Source of the DNA: Flavimarina sp. Hel_I_48
Lineage (GTDB): Bacteria > Bacteroidota > Bacteroidia > Flavobacteriales > Flavobacteriaceae
Reading direction: 5' to 3'
DNA: 64,000 nucleotides
Assembly: GCF_000733945.1 (NCBI RefSeq)
Contig: NZ_JPOL01000002.1
Span: forward strand, 3,287,001-3,351,000
The notes beneath the pieces are model-generated. The model had not been told where the DNA came from and did no database searches. It saw only the letters and a list, made by a program, of their open reading frames with translations. Positions 34,908 through 43,257 of this stretch are shown piece after piece (position 1 is the first letter of the stretch; each line of letters opens with the position of its first letter). A program made the translations under genes and the position numbers.

Positions 34908-35877
34908 TTAGGAGGTTGTTTACTTGATTTTTATATACAATCCGGGGATAAATTACGTAATAAAATAGAATAAGGCTAAGCGACGCCACAATGATAAGAA
35001 CCGCGAGCCAGTCTGGCATTTCGGTATGGCGCGTGACAAAACCTTCCAGAAAACCTGCAATTATAAAGAACGGGACCGTACTTGCCACGATCTTGAGTCC
35101 GTTTTTCATACTGCGCTTAAAGGATTCCAGGCGCGTATACGTTCCGGGAAACAGTATGCCATTACCGAGTACGATTCCGGCGCAGCCGGCAACAATAATT
35201 ACCGAAATCTCTATGGTACCATGTATCCAGATGGTACGTGCAGATTCCCATAAAAGTCCCTTATCGTAAAAGAAGTATTGAAAAGACCCCAGCATGACGC
35301 CATTGCGCATCATAAAGAAAAGGGAGCCTACACTTACTACAATTCCAAAAACGAATGCCATCAGCGCCACCCGGATGTTATTTATGGTGATGCCCAGAAA
35401 CATTTCAGTCTCGTTCATTTGTTTATAGACCGCCATGGGATCATCCTTTCCTATATTCTCAAGGGTCATGTTCACATACCCATCGCCCATAATCGTGCGT
35501 ACATACGCGCCATCTGTTGATGCGCTATAGGCACCTATAATACTGAAAAGGGCAAAAGTGAAAAAGGCCAACAAAAGTTGTTTTTGATAGTTGTAGAATA
35601 AAAGGGGGAATTCTTCGGTAAAAAAGGTAATAAAGCGCTTTGAAGATTCCCTTTTAGTCTTGTAGATCTTCTGGTGCGACTTGCTGGCAAGGTTATTAAG
35701 GTAGGCTGCTGTTTTGCTCTGGGGGTAGAACGTCTGTGCGTAACTCAGGTGATCTGTAACTTCAATATAAAGGGCCGAGAGTTCATCAGGTGAAAGCCGG
35801 GGCTCATTATTAGCCAGAACGTTTTCAAATTGTAACCATTTAGCTTTATTTTGCTTCACAAAGGCAGCCTCGCGCAT
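34900..35877 (-). CDS. SpoIIM-like (stage II sporulation protein M) membrane protein
   Basis: A 325-residue protein and the first gene of the six-gene MoxR cluster. A cytosolic helical N-terminal part (residues 1-95) is followed by five or six membrane segments. The SpoIIM signature region is visible around NNIRVALMAFVFGIVVSVGSLFFMMRNGVMLGSF and ESARTIWIHGTIEISVIIVAGCAG. In non-sporulating bacteria this family is linked to MoxR/RDD genes and its role is unknown. It is divergent from the RDD gene, with only 35 bp between start codons. Confidence 0.88.
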   Translation of the reverse strand: MREAAFVKQNKAKWLQFENVLANNEPRLSPDELSALYIEVTDHLSYAQTFYPQSKTAAYLNNLASKSHQKIYKTKRESSKRFITFFTEEFPLLFYNYQKQLLLAFFTFALFSIIGAYSASTDGAYVRTIMGDGYVNMTLENIGKDDPMAVYKQMNETEMFLGITINNIRVALMAFVFGIVVSVGSLFFMMRNGVMLGSFQYFFYDKGLLWESARTIWIHGTIEISVIIVAGCAGIVLGNGILFPGTYTRLESFKRSMKNGLKIVASTVPFFIIAGFLEGFVTRHTEMPDWLAVLIIVASLSLILFYYVIYPRIVYKNQVNNLLND

Positions 35878-35912
35878 CGTCTTTTTCTTAGAAGTGTAAA
35901 GAAAAGTAATTC

Positions 35913-36632
35913 ATGGACAATTTTCAAATCGAAACCGCCCAAAATGTAAGCATCCAGCAAAATGTGGCAGGAATAGGGGAGCGCTTACTGGGTTATTTGA
36001 TAGATATGCTTATTCTGGGTATTTATTGGGTAGCCTCACTTTTTTCCCTTGCGGCCTTTGGCATTGATTCTGATTCCGGTAATGTAATGGTATTCTTTAT
36101 GGTTATGGGAATCCCTACCTTTTTGTACTTTTTATTGTTTGAAACCCTCTGGGATGGGAGGACGCCAGGAAAGGCTGCCTTAAAATTGCGCGTTGTAAAA
36201 CTGGATGGTTCAAAACCCGGTTTTGGAAGTTTTTTTGTGCGCTGGATCATGCGCATTATAGACATTACCCTTTCCAGTGGCGGTGTAGCCGTATTTACAA
36301 TATTACTGAACGGAAAAGGACAGCGGCTGGGAGATATGGCTGCGGGGACTACTGTGATCAATGAAAGCGAAAAAGTAAAGATCAACCAGACCCTTCTGGT
36401 TAATCTGCCCGAAGATTACGTGCCTAAATATCCACAGGTGACCATCTTTTCTGATAAGGACATGCAAACCATAAAAACGGTATTTGATGGCGCCCGTCGC
36501 AATGGCAACCATAATGTGATCGTCAAACTTGCAGAAAGATTAAGTGGCCAAATGCAGGTCCAACCCGTTGAAAAACCTATACTTTTTGTTGACAGGGTGC
36601 TCAGGGACTATAACTTTTACACCCAGCAATAA
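35913..36632 (+). CDS. RDD family membrane protein
   Basis: A 239-residue protein. The RDD domain occupies about residues 20-150: GERLLGYLIDMLILGIYW (the Arg and Asp that name the family appear in RLLGYLID), a second membrane segment (FFMVMGIPTFLYFLLFE), then WDGRTPGKAALKLRVV and the third helix region (RWIMRIIDITLSSGG). A soluble tail of about 85 residues follows. It is transcribed away from the SpoIIM-like gene and is commonly linked to it in Bacteroidota. Its role is unknown; transport or scaffold functions have been suggested for the family. Confidence 0.88.
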   Translation: MDNFQIETAQNVSIQQNVAGIGERLLGYLIDMLILGIYWVASLFSLAAFGIDSDSGNVMVFFMVMGIPTFLYFLLFETLWDGRTPGKAALKLRVVKLDGSKPGFGSFFVRWIMRIIDITLSSGGVAVFTILLNGKGQRLGDMAAGTTVINESEKVKINQTLLVNLPEDYVPKYPQVTIFSDKDMQTIKTVFDGARRNGNHNVIVKLAERLSGQMQVQPVEKPILFVDRVLRDYNFYTQQ

Positions 36633-36672
36633 ATTATTCAAAGGCTCGCAGTTGAGCATAACCGAAACTAGA

Positions 36673-37293
36673 ATGAATGATCTTACAGAAATAATTGATG
36701 TACTGGGTACGATCGCCTTTGCGATTTCCGGAGTGCTTGCCGGTCTGAGAAAGCGGCTCGATATTTTTGGGATCCTTATTGTGGCGGCAGTTACCTCAGT
36801 GGGTGGTGGTACGTTGCGTGATGTGCTCATCGGTAAAACACCGGTGACATGGATGCTCAATTTGAGTTTCGTTTATATCATTCTGGTGACCGTGGTTTTA
36901 TCTGTGATCTTTAGAAAACAGTTAAAATACCTAAGGCGCAGTTTATTCCTTTTTGATACCATAGGTATTGCCCTCTATACGGTTACCGGGGTTGAAATAG
37001 GTCTAAGGGCCGGTCTCAATCCTGCAATTTGTGTGGCGCTGGGTACCATGACCGCGTGCTTTGGTGGTGTTATACGCGATATTTTATGTACCGAAATCCC
37101 TGTAATTTTCAGGAAAGAGATTTATGCAAGCGCCTGCATTGCCGGTGGCCTGGTCTATGTTTTGCTTGATTATTACCATGTGTATCCTGAATTCACCTCT
37201 GTTATTGCCGGTTTTACGGTTATTTTAATACGTATCGCAGCGGTTATTTTTGAAATAAAAATGCCCGCTATATATCGCAATGAGGAGCTTTAA
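36673..37293 (+). CDS. TRIC-type channel (UPF0126) membrane protein
   Basis: A 206-residue protein with seven membrane segments arranged as two repeats, each with a Gly-rich bend: SVGGGTLRDVLIGKTP and CFGGVIRDILCTEIP. These match the bacterial trimeric intracellular cation channel family (YadS/YicG type), K+-permeable homotrimers. The frame opens earlier, at 36544, but that stretch overlaps the RDD gene and lacks membrane character; the ATG at 36673 gives the normal family N terminus (LTEIIDVLGTIAFAISGVLAGLR). It lies 40 bp after the RDD gene. Confidence 0.9.
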   Translation: MNDLTEIIDVLGTIAFAISGVLAGLRKRLDIFGILIVAAVTSVGGGTLRDVLIGKTPVTWMLNLSFVYIILVTVVLSVIFRKQLKYLRRSLFLFDTIGIALYTVTGVEIGLRAGLNPAICVALGTMTACFGGVIRDILCTEIPVIFRKEIYASACIAGGLVYVLLDYYHVYPEFTSVIAGFTVILIRIAAVIFEIKMPAIYRNEEL

Positions 37294-37402
37294 AATATTC
37301 AATTTTTCTGATGATGATCAGTAAATTTTAAGTCGGAATGCGTTCTGATTTATGGAAAAAATGGAAAGATTATTGGTCAAATAACCTAATTTATCACTTA
37401 AA

Positions 37403-37945
37403 ATGGGCAAAAAATATACTTCTTTAAATACAAAACTTATCTCTTTTATTAAGAAGCAACATCTGTATTTTGTAGGAACCGCACAAGCGGAAGGCCGGGT
37501 GAATATTTCCCCTAAAGGACAGGATACTTTGCATATACTCAATGATAACCAACTTATCTGGCTCAATCTTACCGGAAGTGGTAACGAGTCTGCCGCTCAC
37601 ATCGTAGCGGATAACCGGATGACCATTATGTTATGTTCTTTTGATAAAAACCCGCTTATTTTAAGGATGTACGGTACCGCGAGAGTCTATCACGAACGGG
37701 ATACGGAATTTCATGAACTCATGAGCCATTTTAAGGAGCTGCCGGGGGCGCGGCAAATTTTTAAACTGCATATTGATCTTGTGCAGACTTCCTGCGGCTT
37801 TGGCGTTCCATTTATGGATTATCAAAGTGAAAGGGAAACCTTAAACATCTGGGCAGAAGCGAAAGGCGAAAAAGGTATTCGACAATACTGGGAAGACAAA
37901 AACCAACAAACCATTGACGGTTTTGATACGCATATTTTTGAATAG
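37403..37945 (+). CDS. pyridoxamine 5'-phosphate oxidase-like FMN-binding protein
   Basis: A 180-residue split-barrel protein. HLYFVGTAQAEGRVNISPKGQD and the following strands (LIWLNLTGSGNESAAHIVADNRMTIML) match the PNPOx-like family, in which FMN binds at the dimer interface; the GSGNESAAHI helix is the usual phosphate-contact region. Residues RMYGTARVYHERDTEF continue the barrel. Members reduce diverse flavin or F420-linked substrates, and the actual reaction here is unknown. It is convergent with the cyclophilin gene, with 3 bp between them. Confidence 0.88.
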   Translation: MGKKYTSLNTKLISFIKKQHLYFVGTAQAEGRVNISPKGQDTLHILNDNQLIWLNLTGSGNESAAHIVADNRMTIMLCSFDKNPLILRMYGTARVYHERDTEFHELMSHFKELPGARQIFKLHIDLVQTSCGFGVPFMDYQSERETLNIWAEAKGEKGIRQYWEDKNQQTIDGFDTHIFE

Positions 37946-37948
37946 TAC

Positions 37949-38677
37949 TTAATTCATCAATTCCATATCAATATAGATATTTTTTTTAGGCCATTCATTC
38001 CCATCTACCTCGACTTTATTGATCTCGTCAACGACGTCCATTCCTTTTGTAACCCGGCCAAAGACGGTGTGTTCCCCATCCAGATGATGCGCCCCCCGCG
38101 GACTTTGAACAATAAAAAATTCAAAAGGTGAAGAAGCCTGGCTTACATTCTGGTTTGTATATTTTGCGGCAGAAAGTACACCACGATCATGGGGGTGTGC
38201 GGGGGTAGCTTCATTAGGGATAAGGTAATTGCCTATGCGCTGGCGTTTCTTTGGGGTGTCATAACCATCACTGTTACCGCCCTGAATCACAAAACCTTCA
38301 GAAACCCGGTGCAGCATCGTATCGTTGAAATAGTCCTGCTTGACAAGAAGTATGAAATTGGCACGGTGAAGCGGCGTATCCTTAAAAAGTTCGAGTTCAA
38401 TATCTCCAAAACGTGTTTTGAGCCGTACGCGCGTTTCTGTATTGTTTTTTCCATATTCCGTTAGAAATGGTTTTAAAACTTCCTGGGATTCTATAATAGA
38501 TCCCATTTTACTCTTCAGTTTATCATTTTGTGCCTTTGCTTTATCCTGAGGGGTGGAGTCGGGTTTTTGTTCTGTTTTTTCCTTTTCTGATGTTTTCTTG
38601 ACTGAAGAATTTTTATCTTCACAACCCCCGGCGGTAAACAGAACGGCAAAAAGAAACAATAAGTAGATCGTGCGCAT
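37949..38677 (-). CDS. cyclophilin-type peptidyl-prolyl isomerase lipoprotein
   Basis: A 242-residue lipoprotein (lipobox FTAGGC, Cys19) with a Lys/Glu-rich linker (about 20-75) and a cyclophilin domain (about 80-240). The domain shows TRFGDIELELFKDTPLHRANF, FHRV-equivalent LHRVSEGFVIQGG, FEFFIVQSPRGAHHLDGEHTVFGRVTKGMDVVDEI. It should speed proline isomerisation during envelope protein folding. The signal peptide fixes the start at 38677, only two bases from the divergent Nudix start, so the promoters must overlap the coding regions. Confidence 0.9.
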   Translation of the reverse strand: MRTIYLLFLFAVLFTAGGCEDKNSSVKKTSEKEKTEQKPDSTPQDKAKAQNDKLKSKMGSIIESQEVLKPFLTEYGKNNTETRVRLKTRFGDIELELFKDTPLHRANFILLVKQDYFNDTMLHRVSEGFVIQGGNSDGYDTPKKRQRIGNYLIPNEATPAHPHDRGVLSAAKYTNQNVSQASSPFEFFIVQSPRGAHHLDGEHTVFGRVTKGMDVVDEINKVEVDGNEWPKKNIYIDMELMN

Positions 38678-38679
38678 AG

Positions 38680-39321
38680 ATGCAGTTTGAAAAATTAAAG
38701 ACTAGACTTTCAAAATTAAGCAATTTGCCTTTACCCGGCGAGGTTGCACAGTTTGAAATGGCACCGGTAGAACGGGCCAAAAATTTCGATACGATGGATA
38801 TTGCAGCCAGAAATCCGCGGGAAGCTGCGGTAATAGGTCTGTTTTATCCATCGCTGACCAAAGAGGCCATGCTGGTACTTATCCTGAGAAAAACATATAA
38901 GGGCGTTCATAGCAACCAGGTGGGGTTTCCCGGTGGCAAGTGGGAAACTTATGACGGTTCTATAGAAGCGACCGCGTTACGGGAGACCGAAGAAGAAATA
39001 GGCGTGCCGCGCGATCGTATTTCACTTGTAAAAAAAATGACCCGCGTGTATATACCACCCAGTAATTTCTGGGTACAGCCCTTTATGGGTTTTACGGAAT
39101 ACACTCCAGAATTTGTACCGGAAGAGGCCGAGGTTGAAGCAATCCTTGAAGTCAGGGTAACCGATTTTTTATCTGAGGAAAGCCTCGTGGTAAAAAAAAT
39201 AACAACCTCTTATGCCAAAGATCTTGATGTACCAGCGTTTTTGCTGAATAAAAACGTGGTCTGGGGAGCGACGGCCATGATGTTAAGTGAAATGAAAAAC
39301 ATGCTCATGAAGACAGAATAA
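38680..39321 (+). CDS. Nudix hydrolase, CoA pyrophosphatase type
   Basis: A 213-residue Nudix protein. The Nudix box is GGKWETYDGSIEATALRETEEEIG, with the metal-binding R-E-x-x-E-E run intact. Ahead of it, VLILRKTYKGVHSNQVGFPGG matches the CoA-diphosphatase (NudL/PCD1) signature SxQxxFPGG-like. It probably cleaves CoA or related dinucleotides. The start is two bases from the divergent cyclophilin start. Confidence 0.88.
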   Translation: MQFEKLKTRLSKLSNLPLPGEVAQFEMAPVERAKNFDTMDIAARNPREAAVIGLFYPSLTKEAMLVLILRKTYKGVHSNQVGFPGGKWETYDGSIEATALRETEEEIGVPRDRISLVKKMTRVYIPPSNFWVQPFMGFTEYTPEFVPEEAEVEAILEVRVTDFLSEESLVVKKITTSYAKDLDVPAFLLNKNVVWGATAMMLSEMKNMLMKTE

Positions 39322-39467
39322 AGACTATTTTATACCTAAAATGATATTTAGCTGCAAAAATAAATCTTTCGGGAAAACAGTGTTTTTTTTTAAATATTAA
39401 AAAGTAGCGTCAAAACCGCTATATAAAAGCAAAAACTGCTTAAAATACCTAAAAAAACCATCCTTTT

Positions 39468-40271
39468 ATGGCAATTTTTAAAATCAATCCCTTTGGTCAT
39501 TATTTGATCTTAAAAAAATGGCTTATTCGTATTGCGGGCGTGATGAGTCATAGGCGTTATCGTGGTTTTAATGAACTTCAGATTGAAGGTTCTGAAATTA
39601 TTAAAGACCTTCCTGGTACCAACGTTCTTTTCGTTTCTAATCATCAGACTTATTTTGCAGATGTTATGGCTATGTTTCATGTATTCAATGCAAGTTTGAG
39701 CGGTAGGGTAGATAGTATTAAGAATGTGGGCTATATCTGGAACCCTAAACTAAATGTGTATTACGTAGCAGCAAGTGAAACGATGAAAAGTGGAATTCTA
39801 CCGCGTATAATGGCTTATGGTGGTGCTGTTACGGTAAGCAGAACCTGGCGTTCCCAGGGAAAAGAAATAGACAGGCCCGTAAACCTGAGCGATACTGAAA
39901 ATATAGGGATCGCACTTCACGATGGCTGGGTAATCACATTCCCACAGGGAACCACAAAACCCTGGAAACCTATACGTAAGGGAACAGCACATATAATCAA
40001 ACAATACAAACCTATTGTGGTACCTATAGTTATAGATGGCTTTAGAAGGTCATTTGATAAGAAAGGAATCCGTATAAAAAAACGGGGCATCCTTCAAAGT
40101 ATGGAAATAAAAAAACCTCTAAATATAGATTTTGAAAAGGATAGTGTAGATGATATCGTAGAAATGATAGAATATGCGATAGAACAACACCCTTCCTTTT
40201 TGAAAGTAATTCCCACTGCTGAGTTAAATGCAGAAGAAGAACTCAATAAAGACCGAAGGTGGGAATATTAG
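39468..40271 (+). CDS. PlsC-like lysophospholipid acyltransferase with variant motifs
   Basis: A 267-residue protein of the 1-acylglycerol-phosphate acyltransferase fold. Motif I reads SNHQTYFAD, where the His-Asp spacing is five residues rather than the usual four (NHxSxxD). The glycerophosphate-binding motif reads FPQGT instead of FPEGT. The rest (IKNVGYIWNP, KPIRKGTAHIIKQY, IVVPIVIDGFRRSF) is consistent with the family. It may use an unusual acceptor, such as an amino-acid lipid backbone, rather than lysophosphatidic acid; this is inference. It stands alone. Confidence 0.82.
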   Translation: MAIFKINPFGHYLILKKWLIRIAGVMSHRRYRGFNELQIEGSEIIKDLPGTNVLFVSNHQTYFADVMAMFHVFNASLSGRVDSIKNVGYIWNPKLNVYYVAASETMKSGILPRIMAYGGAVTVSRTWRSQGKEIDRPVNLSDTENIGIALHDGWVITFPQGTTKPWKPIRKGTAHIIKQYKPIVVPIVIDGFRRSFDKKGIRIKKRGILQSMEIKKPLNIDFEKDSVDDIVEMIEYAIEQHPSFLKVIPTAELNAEEELNKDRRWEY

Positions 40272-40302
40272 CAACGCTATAGTATAAAGAAGTTACTTTA
40301 AA

Positions 40303-40488
40303 CTAATGGTTGGGCCTTACTTTCCCGGTGTAAAGCCATATTCCCATTAAGATCATACCCACATATAGAAAAATGATCCAGTTATCTGTAAAATTCACTT
40401 TGGTAAAAAGTACGATGCCCGTAACGAATAGAAAATTTATTCCCAGGGCAGCAAGTAAAACTGTTTTAGCGATCTGACTCATGCTCAA
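40303..40488 (-). CDS. small two-helix membrane protein
   Basis: A 61-residue protein with two membrane segments (VLLAALGINFLFVTGIVLF and WIIFLYVGMILMGIWLYTG) and short polar ends. The composition and a plausible hairpin topology favour a real gene. No family is recognised. It is between the acyltransferase and the ECF sigma module and faces neither operon closely. Confidence 0.5.
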   Translation of the reverse strand: MSMSQIAKTVLLAALGINFLFVTGIVLFTKVNFTDNWIIFLYVGMILMGIWLYTGKVRPNH

Positions 40489-40604
40489 TTTTGGATTAAG
40501 CTATTGTTTTGTTTATTCCTTTCACCTGCAATATAGCGTTTTAGAGTTTAATCCTTAAACAAAATTGCGGTCAAAAAAATAAAAAAAATAACTAAAACCA
40601 TTAA

Positions 40605-41249
40605 CTAATCGTTTAGCTCAAGTTTGTTCAGTTCTTTATAATTTCTTTTGAGTCGTCTCATAAGTATCCCATAAAGTAACTTATAAAAAAGCCAGAATAC
40701 CGTTATCAGAAGTATGATAAATCCCGTAGATAGGAGTATCAATCCCCAGGAGGTTATACGGCCGTGGCCACTTTCCGAAATTTCAAGCAACTCTTTGACC
40801 CTGGGGTCATAAAAGTACATAGCGGTCATCACCATTATCGCAGAGACAAATAGAAAGGTAAGATTGTAGATTACATAATAGTTGACAGTTCTACGTACTT
40901 TTAAAATTTTACGCATCAATTGCCGTGTATTGTCCGTGGTTTGAATATGTTTATAATTTATGAAAAAACGGTATATAAAGTAAAGTATGATCGAAAAGTT
41001 GACAATGGTCAAAACAATATTGATCTTATAAAAATGCAATTGTTTGAGGTTTTCGATTGATTCTTTAGTTGACGTTACCACATTGATCCCTACCCAAAAG
41101 ATGAATTCAATTATGGCAATGATCAGGATCCACTTTGTAAGTGATGATGATCGCTGATGTATCATCTTGTACAGGGCATCTGTTTTGATCTGGGGAAAGC
41201 TGGATTCCTGTTTTTTCCAGTCTTTCTTTAAAAGTTCGAGTGCATCCAT
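40605..41249 (-). CDS. polytopic membrane partner of ECF sigma factor (second copy)
   Basis: A 214-residue protein with a charged N-terminal cytosolic segment (LELLKKDWKKQESSFPQ) and four membrane segments (WILIIAIIEFIFWVGI; INIVLTIVNFSIILYFIYRF; IYNLTFLFVSAIMVMTAMYF; LILLSTGFIILLITVFWLFYKLL). It starts 5 bp after the sigma gene. Same size, topology and position as the protein at 12346-12972, so the two pairs appear to be paralogous modules. It may hold the sigma factor at the membrane. No known anti-sigma motif is visible. Confidence 0.75.
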   Translation of the reverse strand: MDALELLKKDWKKQESSFPQIKTDALYKMIHQRSSSLTKWILIIAIIEFIFWVGINVVTSTKESIENLKQLHFYKINIVLTIVNFSIILYFIYRFFINYKHIQTTDNTRQLMRKILKVRRTVNYYVIYNLTFLFVSAIMVMTAMYFYDPRVKELLEISESGHGRITSWGLILLSTGFIILLITVFWLFYKLLYGILMRRLKRNYKELNKLELND

Positions 41250-41254
41250 CGTTC

Positions 41255-41749
41255 CTAGGAATTTAAAAGTTCCTTTAATTTTTTCTTGACACGGTTCATT
41301 TTCACACGGGCATTAACTTCTGTAATTCCCAGCGTTTCTGAAATCTCGCTATAAGGTTTGTCTTCAAGATAGAGAAAGACTAACGCCTTGTCTATATCAT
41401 TTAACTGTTTTACGGCAGAATACATCAATTTGAGCTGTTCCTCTACCGTATTATCATAATCTTCGCTGGCAACCTTAAACATGACCGTATCAAAATCTTG
41501 TGTACGGATTCTCTTTTTGGATTTACGGTATAATGTTATTGCGGTATTTAGTGCTACCCTGTACATCCAGGTGCTAAATTTTGCTTCCCCCCTAAACTTT
41601 GGGTAAGCTTTGAAAAGTTGTATGGAAATCTCCTGGAAAAGATCATTGTGAGCATCTGCATCATTCGTGTACAGCCTGCATATTTTGTGTACAATATTCT
41701 GGTTTTTTTCCAGCAGGTCAACGAATTGCTTCTCTAGTTTTGGTTCCAA
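41255..41749 (-). CDS. RNA polymerase ECF sigma factor (second copy)
   Basis: A 164-residue ECF factor. Region 2 includes DLFQEISIQLFKAYPKF and FSTWMYRVALNTAITLY; region 4 includes the helix-turn-helix YSEISETLGITEVNARVKMNR. It is strikingly similar in pattern to the factor at 12962-13465, down to the FSTWMYRVALNTA segment. It is divergent from the NDH-2-like gene (start 41872), so it could control it. Confidence 0.9.
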   Translation of the reverse strand: MEPKLEKQFVDLLEKNQNIVHKICRLYTNDADAHNDLFQEISIQLFKAYPKFRGEAKFSTWMYRVALNTAITLYRKSKKRIRTQDFDTVMFKVASEDYDNTVEEQLKLMYSAVKQLNDIDKALVFLYLEDKPYSEISETLGITEVNARVKMNRVKKKLKELLNS

Positions 41750-41848
41750 AAGATGTTTGTTAGCTGAACATATGTAGGTATACTGGGTATATTGTTACAG
41801 GTTGTGCTAAATTTATTATAAACGCAGCAAAACTCGCTCCCTGTCTGT

Positions 41849-41856
41849 TAACTTTG
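41849..41856 (+). promoter_or_regulatory. -7 promoter box of the NDH-2-like gene
   Basis: TAACTTTG matches TAnnTTTG and lies 15 bases before the ATG at 41872. It overlaps the TTG at 41854, which argues against that TTG as the start. Confidence 0.4.
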
Positions 41857-41871
41857 TTACAAACTTACTTT

Positions 41872-43167
41872 ATGAATATACCAGATACACAACTGCCTAG
41901 AATTGTAATTATTGGCGGTGGTTTTGGCGGTATGAATCTTGCTCAGAGCCTTAAAAAATCTTCTTATCAAGTTGTAATCCTAGACAAAAGAAATTACCAT
42001 ACGTTTCAACCCCTACTATATCAGGTAGGTACTTCTGGTCTTGAGCCAGATTCCATAGCGTATCCCTTGCGTAAAATAATTCAAGGCCAGGAAAACATGT
42101 TTTTCCGGATGGCTGATGTATCGCATATTGATACCAAGTTGTCAAAAGTACGTACAGATATAGGCGATCTTGATTATGATCATCTGGTTATCGCCACTGG
42201 TACTAAAACAAATTTTTTTGGTAATGAAAGTATAGAAAATAATGCGGTATGGATGAAAACGCTGCCCCAAGCGCTCAACATTCGCAGTATGATGTTTGAA
42301 AACCTGGAGAAAGCAAACAGGATTGAAGACCCGGTAAAGCGAAAAGAATTATTGCGTTTTGTTATTGCTGGCGCTGGTCCTACGGGCGTTGAATTATGTG
42401 GTGCCATTGCAGAGCTGAGGTTGCACGTGCTGCAAAAAGATTATCCTGATATGAATACAGATGATATAGAGATTCATCTGGTGGAGGGGCTTGACCGTGT
42501 TCTACCCCCATTTAGTGAAGAATCTTCCAAAAGTGCGCAGCATACACTGGAGAAAATGGGTGTAAAAATCCATTTGGAAACCATGGTCGATAAATATGAG
42601 AACAATCTTGTAACCACAAAAGGTGATTTAAGTTTTCAAACGGCGAATTTTATATGGTCTGCCGGTGTTACGGGAGCGGCCATTTCCGGTTTTGGCAAAA
42701 CGGCATTACATGAAAAGGCCAACCGGTATATTGTAGATGTTTACAACAGGGTTCATGGTTTTCAAAATATTTATGCCGTGGGGGATATTGCGCTCATGCA
42801 GTCTGAAGAGTACCCTAAAGGGCATCCACAGGTCGCGCAACCAGCTATACAACAAGGGAAACACCTGGCAAAAAACCTGAAGCGTTTGACCAAGAAAAAA
42901 GATATGCTGCCATTTTCATATTTTGACAAAGGGTCAATGGCGACCATAGGCCGCAACAAAGCAGTTGCAGATATCAAAAAAATGCATTTTAGTGGTTTCA
43001 TCGCCTGGATTATGTGGATGTTTATCCACCTATGGTTTCTTGTAGGTTTTAGAAATCGCCTCGTCACACTGATCAACTGGACCTACAGCTACTGGAACTA
43101 CGATAAGGCCGCCCGCCTTATTGTGAGACCTTATAAACAGAACAAAGTACTGGCAAAGGAAGATTAA
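41872..43167 (+). CDS. type II NADH dehydrogenase-like FAD oxidoreductase
   Basis: A 431-residue non-proton-pumping NADH:quinone oxidoreductase-like flavoprotein. The FAD motif IVIIGGGFGGMNLAQSL is at the N terminus; YHTFQPLLYQVGTSGLEP is the usual second FAD contact; the NADH motif FVIAGAGPTGVELCGA follows at about 160. FAD contact IYAVGDIALM and QPAIQQGKHLAKNL are intact. The C-terminal tail holds a hydrophobic helix (FIAWIMWMFIHLWFLVGF) that may anchor it to the membrane. The ATG at 41872 was preferred to a TTG at 41854 inside the promoter box. A paralogue is at 51102-52364. Confidence 0.92.
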   Translation: MNIPDTQLPRIVIIGGGFGGMNLAQSLKKSSYQVVILDKRNYHTFQPLLYQVGTSGLEPDSIAYPLRKIIQGQENMFFRMADVSHIDTKLSKVRTDIGDLDYDHLVIATGTKTNFFGNESIENNAVWMKTLPQALNIRSMMFENLEKANRIEDPVKRKELLRFVIAGAGPTGVELCGAIAELRLHVLQKDYPDMNTDDIEIHLVEGLDRVLPPFSEESSKSAQHTLEKMGVKIHLETMVDKYENNLVTTKGDLSFQTANFIWSAGVTGAAISGFGKTALHEKANRYIVDVYNRVHGFQNIYAVGDIALMQSEEYPKGHPQVAQPAIQQGKHLAKNLKRLTKKKDMLPFSYFDKGSMATIGRNKAVADIKKMHFSGFIAWIMWMFIHLWFLVGFRNRLVTLINWTYSYWNYDKAARLIVRPYKQNKVLAKED

Positions 43168-43221
43168 CTGCTGTGTAATAAAAACTGACTTTTTTGTGTT
43201 TGAAATGGTCAGATTTGAGAG

Positions 43222-43257
43222 AAAAGAGGCTATTTCTTAAAAGAAATAGCCTCTTTT
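43222..43257. terminator. bidirectional terminator between NDH-2 and cyclase genes
   Basis: A perfect 17-bp stem (43222-43238 with 43241-43257) around an AA loop. Its right arm includes two bases of the cyclase stop codon at 43256-43258. A and T runs flank both sides, suiting convergent genes. Confidence 0.8.

Noticed and set aside
36544..36672. Earlier start for the TRIC-like gene overlapping the RDD gene
   Set aside because: The extra 43 residues overlap another coding frame and do not resemble the family N terminus.
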